Source: Fidelibacterota bacterium
Lineage (GTDB): Bacteria; Fidelibacterota; Fidelibacteria; Fidelibacterales; Fidelibacteraceae
Reading direction: 5' to 3'
Assembly: GCA_028718545.1 (NCBI GenBank)
Contig: JAQULT010000013.1
Location: 1 to 41,915, forward strand
DNA length: 41,915 nt
Shown here: positions 15,196 through 24,476 of the stretch, one piece after another
How positions within the stretch are numbered: the stretch's first letter is position 1
Layout of the letters: each line of letters begins with the position of its first letter
Notes under the pieces: generated by a model
Databases searched by the model: none
What the model was told of the DNA's origin: nothing
Seen by the model: only the letters and a program-made list of their open reading frames with translations
Made by a program: the position numbers and the translations under genes

Positions 15196-17028
15196 TTATT
15201 TTTGCAGGTAAATCAGAAGGACTTGAATATCCGCCGGGGAAATGCCCCGGATGCGGCTTGCCTGTCCGATACTTTCCGGCCGGAATTTGATCAGTTTTTC
15301 CCGCCCTTCGTTGGACAGAGAGGGCACGCGGTGAAAATCGAGTCCGGTGGGAATATGACGGTTTTCCAGCTGCCGCATTTTTTCCACCTGCTTGAACTGC
15401 CTGTCGATATAGCCCTCGTAGCGTGTAAGTACAAAAGCCTGATCGACCGCATCGACGCCGTACTCCGGGAAATAATGTTCACGCAAAAGCGGAAGATGCC
15501 GCTCATCCAATTCCTGGCGGCGAATCAAAAGCGAAAGGGCCGAGGGCTGATCAAGCGGGATTTGCAGTGGATTTCCCGGCAGGATCCTAGTGGCGGAATA
15601 TTTTTTTTCCAGCACCCGGGTTTCATTGCGGGTTTTTTCAAAGGTTTCGATCATTTCCGCTGACTGAAGACCGGCTTCGCGGACATATTCCAGCAGCCGC
15701 AAATGTGCATTGTCCCAGCGGAGCAAGAGCCGGTACTCGGCCAGACTGGTGAACATGCGGTAGGGTTCGGAGGTTTCCTTGGAGCAGAGATCGTCGATAA
15801 GGACTCCAATATAGGCTTCGTGGCGTTCCGGGACCAACGGCGTTTTATCTTCGATACTGCGGACGGCATTAAGAGCTGCCATCAGGCCCTGTGCCGCCGC
15901 TTCTTCATAACCGCTGGTACCGTTGATCTGCCCGGCAAAATACAGACCATGGATTTCCTTGGTCTCCAGGGATCGCCGGATTTGATGGGAAGGGAAGTAA
16001 TCGTATTCGATGGCATAACCGATCTTAATGAACTCTGCGCGTTCCAGTCCCCGGACACTGCGAAGGGCGCGGATCTGAATATCGACGGGCAGGGATGAAG
16101 AAAAACCGTTCACATACCACTGGGAGGAACCTTCCCATTCGGGCTCTAGAAAAAGCTGATGTGCCGCTTTATCGGAAAAGCGCACGATCTTGTCTTCAAT
16201 GCTCGGACAATAACGCGGACCGGTTCCTTCTATCTTGCCCGTATAAAGCGGGGAGCGGTCCAGGGCGCTACGCAGAATGTCGTGTGTTTGCGTATTGGTA
16301 TAAGCCAGCCAGCAGGGAATGTTCTTGGGATGAAAATTTTTCGTTGCATAAGAAAAGGGCAGCGGATCGGGATCGCCGGCCTGGATCTCCAGTACGTCAA
16401 AATCAATCGAGCGTTTTGTGATGCGCGAAGGAGTACCGGTTTTAAGCCGTTTGACGCTAAAACCCAGGGCTTTCAACTGGTCCGAAATGCCGATACTGGG
16501 CAATTCTCCGTAACGGCCGGCGGGTATCTGAATGTCGCCGATGTGGATCTTTCCGCGCAGGAAGGTTCCGTTCGTTAAAATACAGATCCTTCCCGGGACA
16601 AGGGCACCATCACGCAAACGGATCCCGGTAATGCGGTTTGCTTTCAACAGCAGTTCGGTTGCATCGCCGGCGATCACATCCAGTCCGGGGGTGTTTTTAA
16701 TGACCCGCTGCATATAGTCTTCGTAGCGGAACTTATCGGCCTGTGCGCGCGGGGACCATACCGCACGTCCCTTTGAGCGATTCAAAAGCTTGAACTGAAT
16801 ACCGCTTGCATCGGTGGCTTTTGCCATTTCTCCGCCCAGCACGTCAATTTCACGGACAAGGTGTCCTTTAGCCAGTCCGCCGATGGAAGGATTGCAGCTC
16901 ATACGGGCAATGGCCCCGGGATCGATGCTGATCAGTGCGGTTCTTTTTCCCAGTCTTGCCGCCGCAAGCGCCGCTTCGACTCCCGCGTGTCCGCCGCCGA
17001 CAACCAGAATGTCATAGGCATTTTTCAT
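15196..17028 (-). CDS. mnmG: tRNA uridine-5-carboxymethylaminomethyl modification enzyme MnmG (GidA)
   Basis: This FAD-dependent enzyme works with MnmE to add the cmnm5 group to the wobble uridine of several tRNAs. The FAD-binding motif [22 protein letters not shown] is at the N-terminus, followed by ISCNPS-type [24 protein letters not shown]-like sequence and the C-terminal [12 protein letters not shown] region. Length is about 610 residues, normal for the family. The ATG at 17028 ([10 protein letters not shown]) is preferred to an upstream TTG at 17064. No strong ribosome site is visible. It is the last gene of a seven-gene minus-strand unit and follows mnmE by 58 bases. No convincing terminator was seen after it. 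Confidence 0.97.
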   Translation of the reverse strand: [610 protein letters not shown]

Positions 17029-17086
17029 CGCCACAAATCTACATGAATCACAGGGATTTCGCAAATATTGTCGGAAAAAGGAAAGA

Positions 17087-18448
17087 TTATTTACCGATAC
17101 AAAAACGGTTAAAAATATGATTCAGAACATCTTCGGAGCGCGTTTCCCCGGTAATGCTCTCGAGGGCATCGACGGCCTCCCGGATATCCAGAGCAATAAA
17201 TTCATTGGAGTATCCCTTCTTAACGGCTTCCTTCGCGCGCTTAAGGGCTTCTGCCGAGAGCAGCAGTGCGCGGCGCTGGCGATCCCGGCTGATGCTGACG
17301 GATTCGCCGTCCAACCGGAAATGCTTCTGCAGCATTTCCAGCATAGTATCAAGGAGGATATCCAGATTTTGCGGACGGGTTGCCGAAATGCCGAGATAGC
17401 GGATGTCTTTCATTTCCGGGATCCGGGGATTCAGGTCGTATTTATTAAAGACCAGGATCAGCGGTGTTTTCTTATGTTCCTCTATGAACTGAATTTCAAA
17501 CGCCAGATCGTCCGGTCGGCTCAGATCCGCAAGGAGCAGTATAAGATCCGCTTCAGAAATTACACGGCGGGCGCGGCTGTTCCCGATACGCTCAAGAGGA
17601 TCTTCCGTATCTCGGAGTCCTGCCGTATCCACCAACCGAAACAGCATACCGCGGTGAAGGAAGGATTCCTCGATCGTATCGCGGGTCGTTCCCGGAATGG
17701 GGGAAATGATCGCGCGTTCTTCCTGCAGCAAGGCATTGAGAAGGCTGGATTTTCCGGTATTCGGGCGTCCGGCAATGGCCACAAGGGCACCTTCGCGCAG
17801 GATGCGCCCGCTGTCGTAGGTCGCAGCAAGTTCCGCAATATGGGTTTTCGCATTCGCAATGCTGTTCTGCAGATCCTTGCGGTCCATGGCAGCGATCTCC
17901 TGCTCGGAAAAATCCAGTTCCAATTCAAGGATCGATGCAATATCAAGGAGTTCGTGATGCAGGGCACGAACCTTATCCGAAAGCTTTCCCGCCAGGATAC
18001 GGTTTGCGAGTTTCCTGCCCGAATCGCTGACTGCATGGATCAGATCCGCCACGGCCTCCGCCTGCAGCAGATCCATTTTCCCGTTTATAAATGCACGGCG
18101 CGTAAACTCACCGGGCTGCGCTGCCCTTGCTCCCTGATCATAACAGCAGCTCAGAATAGAAGGAGCTGCGGCATAACCGCCGTGGCAGGATATCTCCACA
18201 GTGTCTTCGCCGGTATAGGATGCGGGGGCCTGAAAATAAACGGCGACCACATTATCAAGGACCTCGCCGCTTTGGGGATCACGAGCACGGCAAAATTGCG
18301 CATAGCGCGCTTTCAGTTTTTCCGTATCGAGGATTTTGAGCGCAATATCCCTGGCACGGGTACCGGATATGCGCAGCACCGCGATACCTCCCAGCCCGGT
18401 AGCCGTTGAAATGGCGGCGATAGTGTCGTGATGATCAAAATGCTGCAT
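17087..18448 (-). CDS. mnmE: tRNA modification GTPase MnmE (TrmE)
   Basis: This GTPase is the partner of MnmG in wobble-uridine modification. An N-terminal tetrahydrofolate-binding domain (DTIAAISTATGLGGIAVLRISG) is followed by helices enclosing a G domain, with G1 GRPNTGKS, G2 region PGTTRDTIEE, G3 DTAGLRDT and G4 NKYD. The C-terminus is the diagnostic FCIGK, whose cysteine is functionally important. The ATG at 18448 gives the family-typical start (MQHFDHHDTIAAIS); an upstream ATG at 18484 would add 12 residues. It sits directly before mnmG. Confidence 0.97.
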   Translation of the reverse strand: MQHFDHHDTIAAISTATGLGGIAVLRISGTRARDIALKILDTEKLKARYAQFCRARDPQSGEVLDNVVAVYFQAPASYTGEDTVEISCHGGYAAAPSILSCCYDQGARAAQPGEFTRRAFINGKMDLLQAEAVADLIHAVSDSGRKLANRILAGKLSDKVRALHHELLDIASILELELDFSEQEIAAMDRKDLQNSIANAKTHIAELAATYDSGRILREGALVAIAGRPNTGKSSLLNALLQEERAIISPIPGTTRDTIEESFLHRGMLFRLVDTAGLRDTEDPLERIGNSRARRVISEADLILLLADLSRPDDLAFEIQFIEEHKKTPLILVFNKYDLNPRIPEMKDIRYLGISATRPQNLDILLDTMLEMLQKHFRLDGESVSISRDRQRRALLLSAEALKRAKEAVKKGYSNEFIALDIREAVDALESITGETRSEDVLNHIFNRFCIGK

Positions 18449-18502
18449 TTTTTTCCGCCGGAAAGGATCAATTGCCCGGATCAAAATTTCCGTATATTCT
18501 TT

Positions 18503-19204
18503 TTAATTGCTAATCTCGATCTCACCGAAAACGGCATTCAGGTCAAGGGTAACCGAATAACTGAGCGCAGCATCGGGAACATTTTTCCTGCGGTCGCTGA
18601 TCTTTCCAAAGACCGCGCCACCCTCGCGGCTGATGTTCCAGTTGGAAGGCAATGCGATGCTGAGTTTTCCAAATACCGCGCTGAGTTCGATATAGGCGCC
18701 GGTATTGGGGACCGCATTTCGAAGATCAAGGTCCAGGTTTCCGAAAACCACGCTGGCATGTCCGCCGTTCAGCTGTTTATCGCTGATGCTTTTCTGCTGT
18801 CCCTGGAAAATGGAATTAAAATTGAAAACATGGTCTTCGCTGTTCAATTCCTCTGCATTATTTGGGGAATCGGGTTTTGCGGGATTCTTTTTGCGGGGCC
18901 ATACAATGAAACCGAACAGGATCAGCATGGCCGGCCAGATCAGTTGGCCGATATCGTAGATCCCGTGCGTGTGCAAGAGAAGGATTACGCCCAGCAAGAT
19001 CATAAAAACACCGCCGCCCCAGGAGCCGCCCGGAGCGAAAAGGGTTACGAATCCCAACAGGATCAAAATGATCGGCCACCACTGCATGAACAGATCGTCG
19101 ATATACCACCAGCCGATATTATTTCCCAGTGCAATGATACCAAAGAAAATGAACACAAGCGAGAGAACAATTCGGAAAAGATTATGCTGATTGCTTTTTC
19201 CCAT
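18503..19204 (-). CDS. LiaF/LiaI-like membrane protein
   Basis: The 233-residue protein has about four transmembrane segments in its first 105 residues (for example VLSLVFIFFGIIALG and MILLGVILLLH), matching the LiaI/LiaF-type transmembrane region. A soluble C-terminal beta domain repeats the element (V/A)VFG(N/K/E)(L/I) four times (VVFGNLDLDL, AVFGKLSIAL, AVFGKISD, AVFGEIEIS), as in the LiaF C-terminal or cell-wall-antibiotic-response domain. In Firmicutes such proteins modulate envelope-stress signalling. No two-component partner is nearby, so the role here is open. The start overlaps the end of pdxT by 23 bases and has an AAGGAG ribosome site. Confidence 0.75.
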   Translation of the reverse strand: MGKSNQHNLFRIVLSLVFIFFGIIALGNNIGWWYIDDLFMQWWPIILILLGFVTLFAPGGSWGGGVFMILLGVILLLHTHGIYDIGQLIWPAMLILFGFIVWPRKKNPAKPDSPNNAEELNSEDHVFNFNSIFQGQQKSISDKQLNGGHASVVFGNLDLDLRNAVPNTGAYIELSAVFGKLSIALPSNWNISREGGAVFGKISDRRKNVPDAALSYSVTLDLNAVFGEIEISN

Positions 19205-19778
19205 TTTTTATCTCCTTGATTTTTTGGATGAAATAACGATGAATGCGCCGATCCTCCGTGAGTTCCGGATGGAAAGTCGCACCGAGATACAGTTGTGATT
19301 CCACCAGAACGGGGTGGCCTCCGCTGCTTGCCAGTATGCGTAGTTCGGCTCCCGGCCGGTCAATACGGGGTGCGCGGATAAATACCGCATGAAAGGGAGT
19401 ATCCGGATCGAAAGACAGGGAAATGTCCTCCACAAAGGATTCTTTTTGCGAGCCGTAGGCGTTCCGTGTAATGTCGGCATCCAGCAGAGAAAACTGGCGG
19501 ACCCGCGGATCGTGGGCGCCGTGTCCCAGCAAAATGAGTCCGGCGCAGGTTCCAAAGACCGGCCGTGATTGCGCAAAGCGGTAGAGGTCCTCATAATCGA
19601 TGCGAAAACCAAACAGGCGGGTCATTGTCGTAGATTCACCTCCCGGAAGGATCAGGGCATCCAGATCCTCCAAATCCTCCCGGTACTTTACGATACGCAC
19701 ATCCGCGCCGCAGGCTTCAAGCGCCGAGGCATGGCGGGCAAAGGCACCCTGAACAGCCAGCACACCCGTTTTTATCAT
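19182..19778 (-). CDS. pdxT: Pyridoxal 5'-phosphate synthase glutaminase subunit PdxT
   Basis: This class-I glutaminase of 198 residues releases ammonia from glutamine for the PdxS synthase. The catalytic triad is present: Cys78 in FGTCAGLILL, with His170 and Glu172 in ATFHPE. The substrate loop LPGGESTTM is also typical. It follows pdxS by 20 bases in the same direction, as expected for the deoxyxylulose-independent vitamin B6 pathway. The 3' end overlaps the LiaF-like gene. Confidence 0.96.
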   Translation of the reverse strand: MIKTGVLAVQGAFARHASALEACGADVRIVKYREDLEDLDALILPGGESTTMTRLFGFRIDYEDLYRFAQSRPVFGTCAGLILLGHGAHDPRVRQFSLLDADITRNAYGSQKESFVEDISLSFDPDTPFHAVFIRAPRIDRPGAELRILASSGGHPVLVESQLYLGATFHPELTEDRRIHRYFIQKIKEIKNGKKQSA

Positions 19779-19798
19779 AAAAGGATCCCGTTTTTTAC

Positions 19799-20680
19799 TT
19801 ACCAGCCGCGTTTTGCCATTTTTTCTTCTTCCGGAAGGGTAGCTGCGGCAAGCCCCGACATGGCGTCTTTCAAGCCTTTTGAGACTTCGGCCAACACCGC
19901 GGGATCCTGATAATGAGTCACGGCTTTTACAATAGCTTCGGCACGCTGCTGGGGATCGTCGGATTTAAAAATACCCGAGCCGACAAAGACCGATTCCGCG
20001 CCCAGCTGCATCATCAGGGAGGCGTCGGCGGGAGTGGCGATGCCGCCGGCGGCAAAATTCGGGACCGGCAGTTTTCCGTTTTGAGCGACCCATTCCACCA
20101 GCTCAAAGGGTGCACCGAGATTCTTTGCCGCGGCCATCAGTTCGGCCCGATCCAGGTTCGCCAGGCGGCGGATCTCCCCCATCACCATACGCATGTGACG
20201 TACGGCTTCCACAATATCGCCGGTACCGGGTTCGCCCTTGGTGCGGATCATTGCCGCACCTTCACCGATACGCCGCAGAGCCTCGCCAAGATTCCGGCAT
20301 CCGCAGACAAAGGGGACTCGGAAATCTTTTTTCCAGATATGGTTCTCTTCGTCCGCCGGTGTCAGAACCTCAGATTCATCGATAAAATCCACACCGATCT
20401 CCTGTAAGATCTGTGCTTCGGCAAAATGGCCGATCCGGCATTTGGCCATAACCGGAATCGAAACGGCTTCCCGGATCTTCAGGATCATTTCCGGATTGCT
20501 CATCCGGGCGATACCCCCGTGAGCGCGAATATCGGCGGGAATACGCTCCAGCGCCATCACGGAAACCGCACCGGCATCTTCGGCGATCTTTGCCTGCTCT
20601 ACATTCGTTACATCCATGATCACGCCGCCCTTCAGCATTTCAGCCAGGCCGACCTTGACTTCAAACGTCCCTTTTTTCAT
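19799..20680 (-). CDS. pdxS: Pyridoxal 5'-phosphate synthase lyase subunit PdxS
   Basis: The 293-residue TIM-barrel protein condenses ribose 5-phosphate, glyceraldehyde 3-phosphate and ammonia into PLP. The segments [58 protein letters not shown] and TKGEPGTG are all close to the highly conserved family sequence. It overlaps ispH by four bases (ATGA) and is followed by pdxT, so supply of both subunits is coupled. Confidence 0.98.
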   Translation of the reverse strand: MKKGTFEVKVGLAEMLKGGVIMDVTNVEQAKIAEDAGAVSVMALERIPADIRAHGGIARMSNPEMILKIREAVSIPVMAKCRIGHFAEAQILQEIGVDFIDESEVLTPADEENHIWKKDFRVPFVCGCRNLGEALRRIGEGAAMIRTKGEPGTGDIVEAVRHMRMVMGEIRRLANLDRAELMAAAKNLGAPFELVEWVAQNGKLPVPNFAAGGIATPADASLMMQLGAESVFVGSGIFKSDDPQQRAEAIVKAVTHYQDPAVLAEVSKGLKDAMSGLAAATLPEEEKMAKRGW

Positions 20681-21525
20681 TTCCTTTTATCTCCATCTAA
20701 CAATTTAATGTATTGTATCACCTGATCTATCTGATCTTCCGGTGTACTGGCTCCTGCCGTTATCCCAAGGGAAGCGCAACCCCGGAACCAGGCAGGATCG
20801 ATCTCGCCGACACCGGAAATACGGTAACTGTTCGGATTCAAAGAGCGCACGAGGGTAAAGAGCCGGGTTGAATTTGCGGAGCTTTTATCGCCAATCACCA
20901 GAACGCAATCATTTTTCTTTGCCAGCTCGCGAACCTCTTTCTGATTCTGCCGTGTCGGTTCACATATCGTATTAATGATACGGCAATCGCGGGATATTGT
21001 CAATAAGAGCGGAAGAATTTCGCGCACATTTTCAAACTGCTGGGTGCTCTGGATCACTACGCCGCTTTTCTGTTTGATGCGGCAAAATTTTTTTATATCC
21101 TCCGGCTGCGATATTACACAGGCATCGTGCAGACGGGAAACGATTCCGCGGACCTCGTCATGGTCATGGTCCCCGATGATAATAACCTGGCGGCCTTCGC
21201 TTTCAAGTTCCTGGGCATAGCGGTGGATCTCGCTCACCAGCGGGCAGGTGGCGTCAATCAATTCAAGCCCCAGCTCCTTTGCTTTATAGATCAATGCCGG
21301 ATCGGTCCCGTGCGCCTGCAGTAAAACGGGCATGCCTGCGGCCTCTTCAAGATCCCGGATATATATAAGTCCCTTGTCGCGAAGTTTTTCCATTACGGCC
21401 CGGTTGTGCACCAGGTCGCCCATTACCGCAACGTGACCGTGCTTTTCAATTGCTTCATTTGCCAGCGCTACAGCGCGCTTGACGCCGAAACAAAAACCGC
21501 AATGTTCAGCAAGATGTATTTCCAT
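20677..21525 (-). CDS. ispH: 4-hydroxy-3-methylbut-2-enyl diphosphate reductase IspH
   Basis: The last enzyme of the MEP isoprenoid pathway converts HMBPP to IPP and DMAPP with an iron-sulfur cluster. The three cluster cysteines fit Cys12 ([10 protein letters not shown]), Cys94 (DATCPLV) and Cys187 ([10 protein letters not shown]). Substrate-binding His40 and His72 (AHGT) are also visible. Cys9 adds an extra cysteine near the first ligand. Length 282 is normal for a stand-alone IspH. It overlaps nrnA upstream by 20 bases and pdxS downstream by four. It supplies isoprenoid precursors, which the UbiA-type enzyme further along the window would use. Confidence 0.96.
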   Translation of the reverse strand: MEIHLAEHCGFCFGVKRAVALANEAIEKHGHVAVMGDLVHNRAVMEKLRDKGLIYIRDLEEAAGMPVLLQAHGTDPALIYKAKELGLELIDATCPLVSEIHRYAQELESEGRQVIIIGDHDHDEVRGIVSRLHDACVISQPEDIKKFCRIKQKSGVVIQSTQQFENVREILPLLLTISRDCRIINTICEPTRQNQKEVRELAKKNDCVLVIGDKSSANSTRLFTLVRSLNPNSYRISGVGEIDPAWFRGCASLGITAGASTPEDQIDQVIQYIKLLDGDKRK

Positions 21526-22540
21526 GTTCGCCGGTATTCACTTCTTTTTGTATGGCTTCCAGGACCTGCGGAAGCAATTCGTTCAGCGGGAGTTCGCTGA
21601 CAATTCCGCTGGCATGCTTATGTCCGCCCCCGCCAAAACGGCGCGCCACGCCGTTGGTCGTCACTTTTCCCCGCGAGCGAAAATTGATACGCGTTGAACC
21701 GTCAATTCGTTCCTTGAACATGATACTGACCTCCACGCCTTCGATCATACGTAAAAAATCGGTCAGTCCCTCGGTATCGTTGTCACCGGCCCCGTTTTGC
21801 TGCAGCATATCCCGGGTGATCACAAACCAGACGATCTTTCCGTCTTCGGAGAATTGCATATTTTGTAGAACGCTGCTCAATAGGCGGATGCCGGAACGGG
21901 AAATATTCCCGAAAAGGTTACAGTAGATCTCATAAGCATCCACCCCATATTGCAGAAGATCCGCAGCTACACGGTGCGATTTATACGTGGTATTGCCGAA
22001 GCGAAAATTTCCGGTATCACCCGCAATGGCAGTGTACAGGGCCCGGGCAATGAGCGGATCCATCATGGAAGGGTAAGAAAAAAGGATGAATTCATAGAGC
22101 ATGCGGCCCACGGAACATTCATCCTCATGGACAATTTCCTGGATATAGCTGGGATTACCCGCCCCGGGATGATGATCAATGGATACAATGGTCGCTCCCG
22201 CGGTAAGGGCGTCTTCGCCCAGCTTGCCAAGACGGCCGAAGGAACCCGCATCCAGTACGATCAGCAGGTCCGCACGCTCCAGCAGATACTGGTGTTCGGA
22301 AGGAACATAACGCTGACAAAGTACGGTGGGGTCAATAAAGCCGAGATTGGCCGGCGTTTCGGAAATATTCAGGATATGGACCTCCTTGCCGAGTTTTCGT
22401 AAAAGCGTATAAAGGGCAATCTCGGAACCGATCCCGTCCGCATCCGGATTCTGATGGGTGGTCAGCACAAAAACCGAAGCAAAGCCGAACCGCTGTTGAA
22501 GTTCTTTCCATTGCTGACGGCGTTGCTGATCTAAAGACAT
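21506..22540 (-). CDS. nrnA: DHH-family phosphoesterase, NrnA-like (nanoRNase/pAp phosphatase)
   Basis: The product has an N-terminal DHH domain (THQNPDADGIGSE, then SIDHHPGAGN) and a C-terminal DHHA1 domain (NGVARRFGGGGHKHASG), the arrangement of NrnA. These enzymes degrade 2- to 5-nucleotide RNAs and can dephosphorylate 3'-phosphoadenosine phosphate. The ATG at 22540 is preferred to 22546 because the AGGAG site is then seven bases away. It is the first gene of the seven-gene unit running to mnmG. Which of the two activities dominates cannot be told from sequence. Confidence 0.88.
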   Translation of the reverse strand: MSLDQQRRQQWKELQQRFGFASVFVLTTHQNPDADGIGSEIALYTLLRKLGKEVHILNISETPANLGFIDPTVLCQRYVPSEHQYLLERADLLIVLDAGSFGRLGKLGEDALTAGATIVSIDHHPGAGNPSYIQEIVHEDECSVGRMLYEFILFSYPSMMDPLIARALYTAIAGDTGNFRFGNTTYKSHRVAADLLQYGVDAYEIYCNLFGNISRSGIRLLSSVLQNMQFSEDGKIVWFVITRDMLQQNGAGDNDTEGLTDFLRMIEGVEVSIMFKERIDGSTRINFRSRGKVTTNGVARRFGGGGHKHASGIVSELPLNELLPQVLEAIQKEVNTGEHGNTSC

Positions 22541-22559
22541 GCGCATACTCCTAAATAGC

Positions 22560-22578
22560 TGTTATTTTACGAATAACA
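22560..22578. promoter_or_regulatory. Inverted repeat upstream of nrnA
   Basis: TGTTATT and AATAACA form a perfect 7-bp inverted repeat around five bases, about 20 bases before the nrnA start. It could be an operator or a short leader hairpin of the nrnA-mnmG unit. No protein is identified. Confidence 0.35.
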
Positions 22579-22595
22579 ATGCGGAATAAAAAGGG

Positions 22596-22630
22596 AAACT
22601 TGACCCAAGTGTAAAACCCGGGTCAAGTTT
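22596..22630 (-). terminator. Terminator of hcp
   Basis: AAACTTGACCC (22596-22606) pairs perfectly over 11 bp with GGGTCAAGTTT (22620-22630) around 13 bases. In the minus direction a T-rich run (CCCTTTTTATT) follows, so it terminates hcp before nrnA begins. Confidence 0.85.
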
Positions 22631-22703
22631 TAAAGGGAGAACACCGAAAAGACCGGCGCAGGATCTGCACAATGCGGCAGAAACGCCGGGTTATTTGCCG
22701 TCC

Positions 22704-24350
22704 TTAATTCAGCAATTCCTTCATATCGGTATCGACATCGCCGATACCGCTGAGGCCGAACTTTTCTACCAGCACGTTTTTGACTGCCGGAGAAATAAAG
22801 GCCGGAAGGGTAGGTCCGAGGTGGATATTCTTTACGCCGAGATACAGCAAGGCCAGCAGAACGATCACGGCCTTTTGTTCGTACCAGGCGATGTTGTAGG
22901 CAATGGGAAGTTCATTGAGGTCCTTCAGTCCAAAGACCTCTTTCAGCTTCAGCGCGATCACGGCCAGCGAATAGGAATCGTTGCACTGCCCTGCGTCCAG
23001 CACCCGCGGGATGCCGCCGATGTCGCCCAGCGGCAGCTTGTTGTAACGGTATTTTGCACAACCGGCGGTCAGGATGACCGTATCTTTGGGTAGTTTCTTT
23101 GCAAATTCCTCGTAATATAGACGGTCCTTCATGCGTCCGTCACAACCGGCCATGACAATGAACTTTCGGATGGCGCCCGATTTTACTGCCGCCACCACCT
23201 TGTCGGCCAGAGCCAATACCTGATTGTGGGCAAAACCCCCGATAAGTTCGCCTTCTTCCAGAGCTTCGGGCGCCACACAGCGTTTAGCGTGTTCGATGAT
23301 CCGGGAAAAATCCTTGGCTTTACCGTCTTCACGATCCGGGATATGGACACAGCCTTCAAAACCGGCCGAACCGCTTGTGTAAATACGGTCTTTATAACTG
23401 TCTTTTGGAGGAACGATACAGTTGGTCGTAAACAGCACCGGTCCGTGGAAGGGCTCAAATTCTTCTTTCTGCTTCCACCAGGAATTGCCGTAGTTCCCCA
23501 CAAAGTGCGGGTACTTTTTAAAAGCGGGATAATAATTTGCCGGCAGCATTTCACCGTGGGTATATATATCCACACCGCTGTTCAGGGTCTGCTCCAGCAA
23601 TTCTTCCATATCTTTCAGATCATGACCGCTGATGAGAATGCCCGGGTTTTTCCGGACCCCGAGGTTTACGCGGGTAATCTCGGGATTTCCGTAGCTTTCC
23701 GTATTTGCCTTGTCGAGCAGCGCCATGACCTGTACGCCGTATTCCCCGGTCTCCAGCACCAACGGTATCAGGGTATCAACGCGCTGTGTGTCGTCGCAAA
23801 TTGTTGCCAGGGCACGGTGCATAAAGGCAAAAACGGCATCATTGCGGTAACCCAGGTTATAGGCATGTTCCGCATAGGCCGCCATACCCTTCAGTCCGTA
23901 GGTAACAAGCTCCTTCAGGGAACGGATGTCTTCGTCTGCGGTTTTCAGAACCCCCACACTCGCACTTTTTGCCAGGAGTTCGGCTTCATTCTCGGCGAAC
24001 CAGCTTGCGGGTTCCGGCAGTTTTTCGGGTACTTCAACACCGTTCTCCTGCAGTTCTTTTTTGACAAAATCCCGGACCCGGAATCCTTCGCGCACTTTAT
24101 TGAGTATTTTACCGGGATCGAAATTGGCATTGGTGATGGTCATAAAAAGCGCTTCAAACATAAATTTATCCGCTTTTTCCACGACTACATCCTGCTTGCG
24201 GCCGATATCGGCAAGCAGGGATACCCCCTTCACCACATAGATCAAAAGATCCTGCAAATTGGCTGTGTCGGCTTTCTTTCCGCAAACACCCGCAATCGTA
24301 CAGCCCCGGTTCTTTGCGGTTTCCTGACACTGGTAACAAAACATGCTCAT
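22704..24350 (-). CDS. hcp: Hybrid-cluster protein / hydroxylamine reductase
   Basis: The 548-residue iron-sulfur protein has its N-terminal cluster cysteines at 5, 8, 17 and 23 ([19 protein letters not shown]), the spacing typical of Hcp from strict anaerobes. Later motifs include [39 protein letters not shown] and the C-terminal [13 protein letters not shown], which carry ligands of the hybrid Fe-S-O cluster. Hcp reduces nitric oxide and/or hydroxylamine and protects against nitrosative stress. An AAGGAG site precedes the ATG. It is divergent from a Crp/Fnr regulator with a perfect palindrome between them. A terminator follows at 22596. Confidence 0.97.
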   Translation of the reverse strand: MSMFCYQCQETAKNRGCTIAGVCGKKADTANLQDLLIYVVKGVSLLADIGRKQDVVVEKADKFMFEALFMTITNANFDPGKILNKVREGFRVRDFVKKELQENGVEVPEKLPEPASWFAENEAELLAKSASVGVLKTADEDIRSLKELVTYGLKGMAAYAEHAYNLGYRNDAVFAFMHRALATICDDTQRVDTLIPLVLETGEYGVQVMALLDKANTESYGNPEITRVNLGVRKNPGILISGHDLKDMEELLEQTLNSGVDIYTHGEMLPANYYPAFKKYPHFVGNYGNSWWKQKEEFEPFHGPVLFTTNCIVPPKDSYKDRIYTSGSAGFEGCVHIPDREDGKAKDFSRIIEHAKRCVAPEALEEGELIGGFAHNQVLALADKVVAAVKSGAIRKFIVMAGCDGRMKDRLYYEEFAKKLPKDTVILTAGCAKYRYNKLPLGDIGGIPRVLDAGQCNDSYSLAVIALKLKEVFGLKDLNELPIAYNIAWYEQKAVIVLLALLYLGVKNIHLGPTLPAFISPAVKNVLVEKFGLSGIGDVDTDMKELLN

Positions 24351-24405
24351 GATATTTCTCCTTTTTGTTTGATCCCGAATACAGGATAAATTGATATCCG
24401 TAGCA

Positions 24406-24449
24406 AATCTAAAAAAGCTTTTCTATATTCATCGGTAACAAATGTTACC
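24406..24449. promoter_or_regulatory. Operator palindrome and hcp -10 element
   Basis: GGTAACAAATGTTACC (24434-24449) is a perfect 7-2-7 inverted repeat in the divergent hcp/regulator region. On the minus strand a TAGATT -10 element at 24411-24406 would put the hcp start near 24399 and the palindrome centre about 42 bases upstream, the class-II activator position for Crp/Fnr proteins. A TATATT just left of the palindrome could be the -10 of the regulator gene, so binding would cover its start. Confidence 0.6.
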
Positions 24450-24476
24450 AATATCGGTTTTTTAGGAGAAATTATA

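Noticed and set aside
17117..18409. Long open frame (+) opposite mnmE
   Set aside because: mnmE is certain from its G motifs and FCIGK end. The opposite frame shows no family features.
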